Shown: positions 25,966 through 34,736 of the stretch, piece after piece
Layout of the letters: each line of letters starts with the position of its first letter
Numbering within the stretch: position 1 is the stretch's first letter
Source: Thermoanaerobaculum sp964488355
GTDB lineage: Bacteria; Acidobacteriota; Thermoanaerobaculia; Thermoanaerobaculales; Thermoanaerobaculaceae
Length of the DNA stretch: 64,000 bases
NCBI GenBank assembly: GCA_964488355.1
Contig: CAZAUJ010000003.1
Location: 1 to 64,000 of the forward strand
Reading direction: 5' to 3'
The notes under the pieces: generated by a model
Database searches by the model: none
What the model saw: only the letters and a program-made list of their open reading frames with translations
What the model was told of the DNA's origin: nothing
Position numbers and translations under genes: made by a program

Positions 25966-28080
25966 TTGTATTTTGTTTCTCACTTGGATGCGGAACAGAG
26001 GGAAGCGGTGACGCATGGAGAGGGGCCGCTCCTGGTGGTAGCCGGTGCGGGGTCTGGCAAGACACGGGTGCTCACCTACCGCATGGCTTGGCTGTTAGCT
26101 TCGGGCCTTGCCCAACCTCACAACCTCTTGGCGGTAACCTTCACCAACAAAGCCGCCCGGGAGATGGCGGAGCGAGTGGAACGGTTACTGGGCGGGGCGT
26201 TGGACGGTGGCTTCGTGGGCACCTTTCACCGATTTGCCTTGCGGTTGCTCCGCCGCCACGCCCACAGGGTGGGCTTGCCGGCGCGCTTTGCCGTGGCGGA
26301 CGAGGACGAGCAGCGGAGGCTCGTAGAGGCTGTGTTGAAAGAGCTGGGCATCGGCCCTGCCCAACTTTCGCCCAGGGCGGCGCGCGCGGCCATTTCGCGG
26401 CTCAAGAACGGGGCCGAACCAACGCCCTCGCCTCTGGTGGTGGAGGCGGCCCGAGCATACCAGCAGAAGCTAGTGCAAGCCGGGGCGGTGGACTTCGACG
26501 ACATGCTCACGCTTTCGGTGCGGCTCCTTGCGGAAGATGCCAACGTGCGTCAGAGCCTGCGGGAGCGGTTCACTTACCTCTTGGTGGATGAGTTCCAAGA
26601 TACCAACCCGGTGCAAATGGAGCTGTTGTGGCAGCTGGGTGGTCCCCGGCCCAACCTCACGGCGGTAGGGGACGAGGACCAAAGCATCTACCGTTTCCGG
26701 GGGGCGGAGGTGACGCATATCCTGCGCTTTGAGCAAACCTACCCCGGAGCGCGCGTCCTCACCTTGAGTACTAACTACCGCTCGGCGGAACCCATTCTGC
26801 AGGCAGCAGCGGCACTCATTGCCCACAACACCGCTCGCCGACCCAAGCGGCTGCGGGCCGCGGGAGGGGCGGGCGAGCCCGTAAGGGTGGTGCCTGCCAC
26901 AGATGAGGTGGAGGAAGCGGCCTGGGTCGTAGCCGACCTGCGGCATCAGCGGGCTGTTGGCCGTACGGTGGCCGTTCTGTTCCGCATCAACGCCTGCTCG
27001 AGGCCCTTTGAGGCGGAACTGGTGCGGTGGGGCGTGCCGTACAAGGTGGTGGGTGGCGTGCGGTTCTGGGACCGCGCGGAGGTGCGGGATGCGGTTGCCT
27101 ATCTGCGGCTCGTGGTCAATCCCAACGATGAGCTGGCTTTTCGCCGGGTAGTCAACGTCCCCGCCCGTGGAATAGGGGTTGCCACGCTCGAAAAGCTGAG
27201 CCAGCTAGCACGGGAGCTGGGCTGCTCACTCCCGGAAGCCTCCCGTCGGGGAGGGGAGCAGCTCGCCGACCGGGCCAGGACGGCTTTGCAAGACTTTTGG
27301 GCGTTGGTGGAGGGACTACAGCGGCAGCAGGACGCCCGGCTGGGCGAGCTGGTGCGCCAGCTTTTGCCACGGAGTGGGTTGGCTTCCCAGTACCAGGGCT
27401 CTGACCCGGAGGACCAGGCGCGCTTGGCCAACCTGGATCAGCTGTTGGCTGCGGCCGTGGAGGCTGAGGGCCGAGGCCTGACGTTGGCAGCCTTCTTGGA
27501 CGAGATAGCCTTGCTCACCGAAGCGGACGGCGCGGATAGCAGCGATGCGGTGCTCCTTTCCACCCTTCATGCCGCCAAGGGCCTGGAGTTCGACGTGGTT
27601 TACCTAGTGGGGTTGGAGGACGGCCTTTTGCCTTTGGTGCGGGGTGACGAGCTGGCGGGGGCGGACGAGGAAGAGGAGCGGCGGCTGCTTTACGTGGGCA
27701 TGACCCGCGCCAAGAAAAGGCTGGTCCTCACCTTTGCGCGCAGTCGTCGCCTCCATGGCGAGGCACGGACCAGCCGACCCTCTCGCTTTCTCGCGGAGTT
27801 GCCGCCGGAGGTGGTTCGGCCCTTGGCCCACAGCTGGGTCCGGGAAAAGCCCGTGGTGCCGGTCCCCAGCCAGCCAAGGGAACACACCCCGCCGGCAGAG
27901 TCGGGCTTTCGCCCAGGGATGCAGGTGGAACACCCCAGCTTCGGCCGCGGCGTGGTACTGCAAGTTCAGGCCAGCGGAGCCCAGTCGCGGGTGGTGGTGT
28001 TCTTCCCGCAGGCCGGGCGAAAGACCCTGTTACCGCAGCTGGCCAAGCTCAAGGTGGTGAGCAAAGGGGGCCTGGGGTGA
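25966..28080 (+). CDS. pcrA: UvrD/PcrA-type DNA helicase
   Basis: Superfamily 1A 3'-5' helicase of 704 residues, used in nucleotide excision and mismatch repair or in recombination control. All motifs are present: AGAGSGKT (I), AVTFTNKAAREM (Ia), DEFQDTN (II), GDEDQSIYRFRGA (III), LSTNYRS (IV), STLHAAKGLEFDVVYLVG (V) and YVGMTRAKKRL (VI). A C-terminal Tudor-like segment (GMQVEHPSFGRGVV) resembles the RNA polymerase-binding domain of PcrA. TTG at 25966 has GGAGG 5 bases upstream. Confidence 0.95.
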   Translation: MYFVSHLDAEQREAVTHGEGPLLVVAGAGSGKTRVLTYRMAWLLASGLAQPHNLLAVTFTNKAAREMAERVERLLGGALDGGFVGTFHRFALRLLRRHAHRVGLPARFAVADEDEQRRLVEAVLKELGIGPAQLSPRAARAAISRLKNGAEPTPSPLVVEAARAYQQKLVQAGAVDFDDMLTLSVRLLAEDANVRQSLRERFTYLLVDEFQDTNPVQMELLWQLGGPRPNLTAVGDEDQSIYRFRGAEVTHILRFEQTYPGARVLTLSTNYRSAEPILQAAAALIAHNTARRPKRLRAAGGAGEPVRVVPATDEVEEAAWVVADLRHQRAVGRTVAVLFRINACSRPFEAELVRWGVPYKVVGGVRFWDRAEVRDAVAYLRLVVNPNDELAFRRVVNVPARGIGVATLEKLSQLARELGCSLPEASRRGGEQLADRARTALQDFWALVEGLQRQQDARLGELVRQLLPRSGLASQYQGSDPEDQARLANLDQLLAAAVEAEGRGLTLAAFLDEIALLTEADGADSSDAVLLSTLHAAKGLEFDVVYLVGLEDGLLPLVRGDELAGADEEEERRLLYVGMTRAKKRLVLTFARSRRLHGEARTSRPSRFLAELPPEVVRPLAHSWVREKPVVPVPSQPREHTPPAESGFRPGMQVEHPSFGRGVVLQVQASGAQSRVVVFFPQAGRKTLLPQLAKLKVVSKGGLG

Positions 28081-30113
28081 GGTTGGGCTGCCTCGTAGGC
28101 CTGCTGCTGGCAGCGTGCGTGGCGGCTTCCGAGTTGGTGCAGCAGGGGACGGTCAACCCTGGCCTTGGCGCCGTACCGGCCGAGCTGGCGCGTCATTCAC
28201 CGGCGGCGAGCTGGCGAGGTTTTTTAGCCACCTGCGCCCTGCGCGAGTACGGGAAGGCGCAGCACTACCTCGACTTGGGCGAGCTGGATCCCGAGGAGCA
28301 GGCGCGGGAGGGCGTTTCTCGGGCAGAGCAGCTTTGCCGGCTGGTGGTGTACCTGTCGGCCAGGCCGGGTCAAGTGACGGTGGAAGACCCACAGGGCCCC
28401 ACGGAGGCAGGGGTCCCGGCCAACGAGGTTTCGGTTTTGCGCTTTGCGCGAAAGGGCATCAACGGTGAAATTACCCTTCGGCGGGTTCGTGAGCTGACCA
28501 GCGGCCAAGGGTTTTGGCTTTTCGCTCCCCGGACCCTTGCCTCGGTTCCCTTTTGGTACCAGGTGCTGATTCTCGGGCAGCCTCCCAGGCCCTCCATTGC
28601 CGTCAACGCTGGCCTGCCCCCACGCCCGGAGGTGCAGCGGGGCGCGCCGCGGGAAGCCTTTGTCGGGTTTTGGGAAGCGGCTCGGGCCGGTGATTTTCTT
28701 TTGGCAGCGCACTACCTGGATTTGGATGCGCTGCCGCCAGCCGAGCAGCCGATTGGCGGTCCAAAAGCCGCTCGACGTCTATTCCTTCTGTTGCTGCGCC
28801 AGGCCTGGGTGGCTCCGGAAAAGCTGTCCGACTGGCCTTCCGGGACGAGGGAGGAAGGCCTGCCGGAAGACCGGGAGCGCGTGGCACGCGTAGAGCTTCG
28901 TGGGCGGACAGTTGAGCTGCTGTTAGGCGACACCTACGACCCGGCCATGGGCCATTTGTGGCGTTTTGCGCCGGAAACCCTTGCCGAGCTTCCCCACCTT
29001 TACCGTCGCTTTGGCTACGGCTGGCTCGGTGACCACGCCCCGAGCGTGCTGTTTTCCCTTTCCTTTCTTGGATTCATGGCCTGGCAGTGGGTGGTGCTGC
29101 TGCTGCTTGTGGTGGCAGGCTTTTGGCTCAGCCGTTGGTTGGGAAAGGTAGTGATTCGGCTGGGGCAACGGGCCCTAGCCACCCGCTTATCGCCCTGGGT
29201 GCAAGCTCTGAAGTCTGCCTTACAGGCCCCGCTGGGGCTGTGGCTGTGGGTGGTGGTGCTGTACCTGGGTTTGAGGTACCTGGGCTTGCCCGGTGAGGCG
29301 CGACAGGTGGCCCTCACCGGGTGGCGGCTGCTCACGCTCACGGCGGTTGTTTGGTTCGTCTACCGCCTGCAAGATGACGGCTTTGCGCGGTGGCGGGAAC
29401 AGGCCCAGCAGCAGGCCAGCTTGGCGCTTGCGTTTATCCCCATTTTCCACCGCTTTGCCCGGTTCCTGCTGGTGCTTTTTGCTTTCCTGGTGGCTTTGCA
29501 CTTGGTGGGCGTTCCTGTAACCACTGCCCTTGCAGGCCTGGGCATCGGCGGCGTGGCGGTGGCCTTCGCCGCGCAAAAGTCGCTGGAGAACGTCTTTGCC
29601 GCTCTGGCCATTGCCGCGGACCGTCCGTTTAAGGTGGGTGACACGGTGCGCATCGGCAGCCTGCTGGGGGTGGTGGAAGACGTGGGTTTGCGCTCTTGCC
29701 GCCTGCGCACGCCTGAGCGGACCCTGGTGACCGTGCCCAACAGCGTGGTGGTGGGCAGCGAGGTGGTCAACCTTTCCGAGCGGGACCGCATCCTCTTTAA
29801 CCCCACCCTTGGACTGGCCTACAGCACCGGACCCGAACGGCTCCGGCGCATCTTGCAGGGCATACGCCAGCACCTGGGCAATCACCCGCGGGTGGTGAAG
29901 GAGGGTGTGCGTTGCCAGTTCCGTGGCTTCGGCGAGTCGGCCCTGCAGGTGGAGGTGTTCTGCTGGTTGGCCACCCTCGAGTGGGAGGAGTACTTGGCAC
30001 TGGCGGAGGAGCTGAACTTCGCTCTCGCCGAGATCGTGGCCCGCGAGGGCGGCGACTTCGCCTTCCCCACCCGCACGGTGTTCCTCCGTGGCGAGGCTAA
30101 TGCCGCTAGCTAG
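28077..30113 (+). CDS. MscS-family mechanosensitive channel with duplicated N-terminal domain
   Basis: A 678-residue membrane protein. A signal-like segment ends LLLAACVAAS (possible lipobox). Two similar extracytoplasmic repeats follow: about residues 40-160 (with YGKAQHYLDLGELDPEEQ) and 180-310 (with FLLAAHYLDLDALPPAEQ). Membrane helices cover ~325-500, including the pore-lining helix LAGLGIGGVAVAFAAQKSLE near 486. The cytoplasmic beta domain has DRPFKVGDTVRIGSLLGVVEDVG. Predicted to release solutes on osmotic downshock. GTG overlaps the helicase stop (GTGA). Confidence 0.92.
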   Translation: MRLGCLVGLLLAACVAASELVQQGTVNPGLGAVPAELARHSPAASWRGFLATCALREYGKAQHYLDLGELDPEEQAREGVSRAEQLCRLVVYLSARPGQVTVEDPQGPTEAGVPANEVSVLRFARKGINGEITLRRVRELTSGQGFWLFAPRTLASVPFWYQVLILGQPPRPSIAVNAGLPPRPEVQRGAPREAFVGFWEAARAGDFLLAAHYLDLDALPPAEQPIGGPKAARRLFLLLLRQAWVAPEKLSDWPSGTREEGLPEDRERVARVELRGRTVELLLGDTYDPAMGHLWRFAPETLAELPHLYRRFGYGWLGDHAPSVLFSLSFLGFMAWQWVVLLLLVVAGFWLSRWLGKVVIRLGQRALATRLSPWVQALKSALQAPLGLWLWVVVLYLGLRYLGLPGEARQVALTGWRLLTLTAVVWFVYRLQDDGFARWREQAQQQASLALAFIPIFHRFARFLLVLFAFLVALHLVGVPVTTALAGLGIGGVAVAFAAQKSLENVFAALAIAADRPFKVGDTVRIGSLLGVVEDVGLRSCRLRTPERTLVTVPNSVVVGSEVVNLSERDRILFNPTLGLAYSTGPERLRRILQGIRQHLGNHPRVVKEGVRCQFRGFGESALQVEVFCWLATLEWEEYLALAEELNFALAEIVAREGGDFAFPTRTVFLRGEANAAS

Positions 30114-31821
30114 CCGGGTTTCCGCAAGCAAGGTGGTTGGCTGGCTCCGCTTTTCTACCACCGCCAGGTTCCTGCTAGCTGTGGTGGTGGGTGGGATGGC
30201 CGGTGTCTTTTCCGTTGCCTTCTGGAACGCCATCGCGGCCACCTGGGCCTTTCTCGATGTGGTGGTGCGCCCAACGGTGCAGCGGTGGTGGGGGCCCTTT
30301 CCTTTCCAGGTGCTTTTTCCTGCTCTGGGGGCAGCCGCGGCGGTTTGGCTGGCGGGACGGCTGTTTGGTTTTAGCCGGCGTGCAGGAGTGCCGGTGGTGA
30401 TGCTGGATGCCCGAAAGCAGTGGGGCGAGCTCCCCAGCAGGCTGGCTGTTGCCACCTTCGCCGCCGGCGTTCTCACCATCGGCAGCGGCGGCTCCGCCGG
30501 ACGGGAAGCCCCGGTGGTGGTGATGGGCGGCAGCCTGGGGGCTTGGCTCGGCCGCCGCTTGCGTTTGCCCCCGGCTCAGCGAACCATGCTGGTGGCATGC
30601 GGCGCTTCGGCAGCGGTGGCGGCAGCCTTCAATGCCCCATTGGCGGGTGTTTTTTTTACCCTGGAGCTGCTGTTGGGCGATTTTCGCTCCACCACTTTGG
30701 CACCGGTGATGCTAGCTTCGGTGGCGGGAACGGTCACCTGCCGAGCCCTGGAGGGTTCGGCAGAGACGGGACATTTCCACCTGCCATCCTTCGGCTACCC
30801 ATCGGCCCGCGAGGCCCTGTGGTTCGTGGGCTTGGGCTTGCTCGCTGCGGTGGTCGCGCACCTTTTCCGCCAAAGCCTCCGGACCAGCGAGAGGCTCTTT
30901 CACGCTTTGCCGCTGGGAGCCGAAGGGCGCGCCGCCCTTGGGGGCCTGGCTGTGGGCCTGTTGGCATTGTGGCTTCCGCAAGTTTTGGGAAACGGCTACG
31001 AATGGGTGGGGATGGCCTGTTCCGGGGAGCTGCCTTTAGCGGTGCTGGGGCTGGCCTTGGTGGGCAAGGTGCTGGCTACCAGCCTCACGCTGGGGTCGGG
31101 TGGCTGGGGGGGCGACTTGGCGCCCCTGCTCTTTCTCGGTGCCATGGCCGGTGGGGCTTACGGCTGCTTGCTCGAGCAGGTCATGCACATTGGTTTGCCC
31201 GCCTCTGCCATCGTGGGCATGGGGGCCGTGCTGACCGCGGCCACCCAAGCCCCTCTGACGGCCATCGTTCTCGTGCTGGAACTCACCGAGGCCTATCAAA
31301 TGGTGTTGCCCACGCTGCTAGCGGTGGCGGCAGCCAGCGTGGGCGCCCGTGCCTTTTCGCGCACTGGCCTGTACCACCAGGAGCTGAGGGCTCTGGGCGG
31401 CCCAGCCTATGAAGTCCGGGGCTCGGCCTGGTCGTCCCTGCTGGTGGAGCAGGCTATGCGGCGGGAGGTGATCAGCTTGCGGCGCGAGACACCCCTGCCC
31501 GAGCTGCTTCGGCTTGTTTTGAGCTCGAATCAGGAGGTCTTTCCCATGGTGGACGAGCACGGCAAGTTTGTGGGTGCCGTGCGCCTGGCCACCATCCGCG
31601 GCCAGCTGCGTCGGCTGCCAGAGGAGGTGCCGGTGGTGGCGGCAGACCTGGCGGAGGACGTGTGCGCGGTGCCGGCCGGCGAAAGCCTGGAAAAGGCGGC
31701 TGAGCTCTTGGCGGAGGAGGGCTTGGAGGAGCTGGTGGTGCTGGACCAGGCTTCCTCCCGGCCGGTGGGCCTGCTTTCCGCCCGGGACCTTTTACGGGCC
31801 AGCGTTGGTGGCAGCTTCTGA
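30100..31821 (+). CDS. ClC-family chloride channel/transporter with CBS domains
   Basis: About 573 residues. Eighteen-helix ClC core in residues 1-~430, then a CBS pair (EVFPMVDEHGKFVGAV and LVVLDQASSRPVGLL). Ion-pathway motifs are GSGGSAGREAP, retaining the gating Glu but with Ala in place of the usual Gly, and GSGGWGGDLAP where GxFxP is usual. In helix H the sequence GVFFTLELLLG seems to lack the second Glu needed for proton coupling in E. coli ClC. ATG at 30100 lies inside the mscS 3' end; GTG at 30088 is an alternative. Last gene of the plus-strand cluster. Confidence 0.9.
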   Translation: MPLASRVSASKVVGWLRFSTTARFLLAVVVGGMAGVFSVAFWNAIAATWAFLDVVVRPTVQRWWGPFPFQVLFPALGAAAAVWLAGRLFGFSRRAGVPVVMLDARKQWGELPSRLAVATFAAGVLTIGSGGSAGREAPVVVMGGSLGAWLGRRLRLPPAQRTMLVACGASAAVAAAFNAPLAGVFFTLELLLGDFRSTTLAPVMLASVAGTVTCRALEGSAETGHFHLPSFGYPSAREALWFVGLGLLAAVVAHLFRQSLRTSERLFHALPLGAEGRAALGGLAVGLLALWLPQVLGNGYEWVGMACSGELPLAVLGLALVGKVLATSLTLGSGGWGGDLAPLLFLGAMAGGAYGCLLEQVMHIGLPASAIVGMGAVLTAATQAPLTAIVLVLELTEAYQMVLPTLLAVAAASVGARAFSRTGLYHQELRALGGPAYEVRGSAWSSLLVEQAMRREVISLRRETPLPELLRLVLSSNQEVFPMVDEHGKFVGAVRLATIRGQLRRLPEEVPVVAADLAEDVCAVPAGESLEKAAELLAEEGLEELVVLDQASSRPVGLLSARDLLRASVGGSF

Positions 31822-31849
31822 GGCGGACAAAGACAGCGGGCAGCGCCTG

Positions 31850-32629
31850 TCAGGACTTTGGCGCCCAGCCTTCCCCTTGTAGGAGGGAGCACATGTTGGC
31901 TGCCCAGCCGCGACCGTGGGGGAAAGGCGCCACGCGCGCTTGGGGGACGGCGTGCAGGAGCTCCACGCAGGGGCCCTGGCTTCCCGGGACCACCACGGCG
32001 ATATCGGCTGCCTGCAGTAGCGCCGCGTCGTTGGGCGCGTCACCCAGCGCCACTGTGGGTCCGCTAGGATGGCCACAGGCAGCGCGCAGGGCAGGCAAGA
32101 CGCTGGCCTTGTTGTGGGTACCTTGGAGATGGAGGAAACGGTTGCCGCGGAGCAAGGCAAAACCCGGGGGCAACGCGCGGCGCAGCATGGCATCGAAAGA
32201 GGGCTCCACCAGCAAGGGACAGGTGGCTCGACGGTTGCGGACTGCAGGTAGCTGCGCGGGGGGCAAACCGATGAGCGCCGCCAACTCCTGATCGCTGAGG
32301 TCCGGCAAGGTTTGCAGGGGAACGCCGGTGGCTTGGCGTAGGTGTGTGGCCAGCGAGACGAGTTCTTCCCAAGGCACGGCTTCGGGTACCAGGCGAAGCT
32401 CGCCGTTCCCATCCATCCAACCCCCACCGTTTTCCACGCCGGCGGCCGCCCAGGGCCCCAGCAGGGGCGCCAGCTGGTGAAGCTCCGCAGCAGTCTTGCT
32501 GGTAACCGGGCAAAAGGGAACCCGGTGGGTACGGAGCAGGCTGAGGGCAGCGGGGGCTTCGGGGACCAGCTGGCCGTGGGGCTCCAGCAGCGTGCCGTCC
32601 AGGTCGGTAACCACCAAGCCCGGCTTCAC
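31850..32629 (-). CDS. mpgP: HAD-superfamily phosphatase, mannosyl-3-phosphoglycerate phosphatase type
   Basis: A 259-residue HAD Cof/MpgP-type hydrolase. Motif I is VVTDLDGTLLE (nucleophile Asp), motif II lies in CPVTSKTAAE, the basic residue is in THNKASVL, and motif IV is VALGDAPNDAALL. The TSKT segment and overall length fit mannosyl- or glucosyl-3-phosphoglycerate phosphatases, which complete synthesis of the compatible solute mannosyl- or glucosylglycerate. The start GTG at 32629 overlaps the stop of a short frame that may be a synthase remnant. No intact synthase is present nearby, so the biological role may be lost or changed. Confidence 0.75.
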   Translation of the reverse strand: MKPGLVVTDLDGTLLEPHGQLVPEAPAALSLLRTHRVPFCPVTSKTAAELHQLAPLLGPWAAAGVENGGGWMDGNGELRLVPEAVPWEELVSLATHLRQATGVPLQTLPDLSDQELAALIGLPPAQLPAVRNRRATCPLLVEPSFDAMLRRALPPGFALLRGNRFLHLQGTHNKASVLPALRAACGHPSGPTVALGDAPNDAALLQAADIAVVVPGSQGPCVELLHAVPQARVAPFPHGRGWAANMCSLLQGEGWAPKS

Positions 32630-32745
32630 GGTGAGAGGACGCCCCCAACCGCGGCCACGCTGTCGGTCAGGCGCACCCCGGCCTCGGGCAAAGCGGAAAA
32701 ACCCGCTCCCAGTTGGGTAGGGGTGGGGTGCCCAAGGGGTCCTCG
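32626..32745 (-). pseudogene. Possible C-terminal remnant of a gene formerly upstream of mpgP
   Basis: A short protein-like stretch ends TDSVAAVGGVLSP with its TGA overlapping the mpgP start (GTGA), an operon-like join. Just upstream a second frame reads EDPLGTPPLPNWERVF. The two can be joined by one shift at the T5 run near 32700. Beyond ~32745 it becomes the antisense of the antiporter pseudogene. The remnant may derive from a phosphoglycerate glycosyltransferase, the usual partner of MpgP, but that identity is a guess. Confidence 0.3.
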
Positions 32746-33487
32746 GCAGTGGTGGCCCTTCTGGCGATGGAGACGCTTCTCACCCTCATGCATCGCGGTG
32801 GATGGGGCAGCTTGTTGGCGCTGGGCTCCTTTTTTGCTGCGGCCGTGAGCCTGGGCGTGGCTGTGCTTGCGGGCCTGCTCTGGCCTCCCCTTTTTCGCCA
32901 AATGGCGGGCGTGCCCCACGCTGACGTGCTCACCTTTGCGTGGGCCATGTTGCTCTAGGGAGCAGCCGAGCAGGTGGGCGCGCCTGGGGCGCGTGCCGTC
33001 CTAACCTTCGGCGTGACCATCGCCACCGAGGGGGAGGTGCTGCGGCTTTTCAATTTGGGTGGTCATCCGGCCGGCGAGCTGGTGGAAACCACGGTGGCAC
33101 AGCTGCACCGCTTCATTCAGCAGCTCACCTTCCTGGTACGCACCTTTTTCTTTGTTTTCTTGGGGGTGGTTGTCACGGCAGAGGGCTTGTGATGGCAGCT
33201 GCTGTTGCTCACCTTCGGGCTTGCTAGCGCCCTTTTTCTCGCCCGCTACGGGGCGGTCTTTCGCCTGCGCTTTCTTACCGGCAGGTTCAGCCAAGGGGAA
33301 AGGGCTGCTGCTATGGCTGGGGCAGCCGCGGGGTCTGGTGAGCGCGGTGCTGGCCTTGCAAGCCGTGGAAGAAGGCTTCGCCGGGCAGTGGTTTTTCCCC
33401 GCCGTTTCGGGCGTTACTGTGCTGACGAACGCCTTGTGGGTGGTGGCACTGCGCAAGCTGCCCGAGGCCGGTGAAGCTGCCCGTTGA
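32740..33487 (+). pseudogene. Decayed Na+/H+ (CPA-type) antiporter, 3' half
   Basis: One frame encodes antiporter-like membrane helices (VVALLAMETLLTL, then VLTFGVTIATEGEVL and FLVRTFFFVFLGVVV). It is broken by an in-frame TAG at 32956-32958 and a TGA at 33190-33192. After about 33290 homology continues in another frame (WLGQPRGLVSAVLALQ, SGVTVLTNALWVVALRK), implying a frameshift. The N-terminal six or so helices are absent; the sequence begins abruptly at ~32740. Two stops, a shift and a missing 5' half make a pseudogene far likelier than recoding. Confidence 0.75.
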
Positions 33488-34736
33488 CCGGGTGGCCGTT
33501 GATCACCACCACTTGGCCCGCCTTAACCACGTGTCGCACCAAGTTGACGCCGAAGTGGTAGACGAGATGCTGGGCATTGGGGGCCGAAAGCACCACCAGG
33601 TCCGCCTGCTTACCAGGCTCCACGCTTCCCAACCGGTGAGCCAGGCCAAGGGCGGCGGCGGCGTTGAGGGTGGCAGCAGTCAAGGCTTCTTCCGAGCGCA
33701 AACCAGCGTTGAGGCAGGCCAGCTGCATAATGGCGGGCATGGACTCGGTGTGGGAGGAACCTGGGTTGCAGTCAGAGGCCAGCGCCACCGGCACACCCGC
33801 CGACACCAACGCGCGGGCAGGGGCGTAGCGCTCGCGCAGAAAGAATGACACGCCGGGCAGAAGCACCGCCACCACGCCGGCGCGGGCGAGGGCTTCCATG
33901 CCCTGGGGGGAAACGTGGAGCACGTGGGAGGCGGAAGCGGCGCCCAGGCGTGCCGCCAGCTCCGCCCCGCCAAGGGGCGAAAGCTCATCCGCGTGCAGGT
34001 GAATGCGCCAGCCGTAGGCGGCTGCCGGTGCGAGCAGCCGCTCGGTTTGCTCGGGGGAGAATACGCCACGCTCGCAAAAAACGTCCACCGCTTGGGCGAG
34101 CCCTTGGCGGGCGATGGCTGGGTATATTTCGCCCAGGATGAGTTGCACGTACCCTTCCGGGTCCTGCCGCCATTCCGGCGGCACCTCGTGGGCGGGCATA
34201 GCGGTGGGCAGAATTTCCACCGGCTGCAGCAGGGCGGCCCGGCGTAGCACCCGCAGCTGCTTGAGCTCGTTGTCCACATCCAGGCCGTAACCGGACTTGG
34301 CTTCGGTGGTGGTGGTGCCCCAAAGCAGCTGTCGATACAGGCGCTCCAGCGTGAGGGAAAGCAGCTCCTCTTCGGGGGCAGCACGTGTGGCCGCCACGGT
34401 CTTGACAATGCCGCCACCGGCGGCGGCAATTTGAGCGTAGGATTCGCCCGCCAGCCGACGGTCGAACTCGTCTTCGCGGTAGCCAGCAAAGGGGAGGTGG
34501 GTGTGAGCGTCCACGAAGCCGGGGATGACGCACCCCCCTTGCGCATCAAGCACCTGCTCGGCCTTTGGAAACAACCGGTCATGTTGGTGCGCATCGCCCA
34601 CGAAGACGATTCGCGGCCCCTCGCTCCGCACCACCGCCCGTGGCCAGATGGCCAGCTCCCCCTGCCTTGGGCCGGACCGCGCAGTGGTGCCTACGGGCGT
34701 GACCACCGAGGCGGTGTTGGTGATCAAGAGGCTCAC
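33414..34736 (-). CDS. hutI: Imidazolonepropionase
   Basis: Hydrolyses 4-imidazolone-5-propionate to N-formimino-glutamate in histidine degradation. 440 residues, amidohydrolase fold. Metal and substrate motifs are GFVDAHTHLPF, TTTEAKSGYGLD, HADELSP and ASDCNPGSSHTESM. The normal family end is near VKAGQVVVING; the last ~25 residues extend antisense into the antiporter pseudogene, suggesting the original stop was lost. GTG overlaps the stop of the divIVA-like gene. No other hut gene is present in the window. Confidence 0.93.
   Translation of the reverse strand: MSLLITNTASVVTPVGTTARSGPRQGELAIWPRAVVRSEGPRIVFVGDAHQHDRLFPKAEQVLDAQGGCVIPGFVDAHTHLPFAGYREDEFDRRLAGESYAQIAAAGGGIVKTVAATRAAPEEELLSLTLERLYRQLLWGTTTTEAKSGYGLDVDNELKQLRVLRRAALLQPVEILPTAMPAHEVPPEWRQDPEGYVQLILGEIYPAIARQGLAQAVDVFCERGVFSPEQTERLLAPAAAYGWRIHLHADELSPLGGAELAARLGAASASHVLHVSPQGMEALARAGVVAVLLPGVSFFLRERYAPARALVSAGVPVALASDCNPGSSHTESMPAIMQLACLNAGLRSEEALTAATLNAAAALGLAHRLGSVEPGKQADLVVLSAPNAQHLVYHFGVNLVRHVVKAGQVVVINGHPVNGQLHRPRAACAVPPPTRRSSAQ

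Noticed and set aside
32956..33192. The two in-frame stop codons in the antiporter frame as programmed readthrough or selenocysteine
   Set aside because: One stop is TAG and one TGA, the 5' half of the gene is absent and a frameshift follows; no SECIS-like structure was seen. A pseudogene explains all of this.
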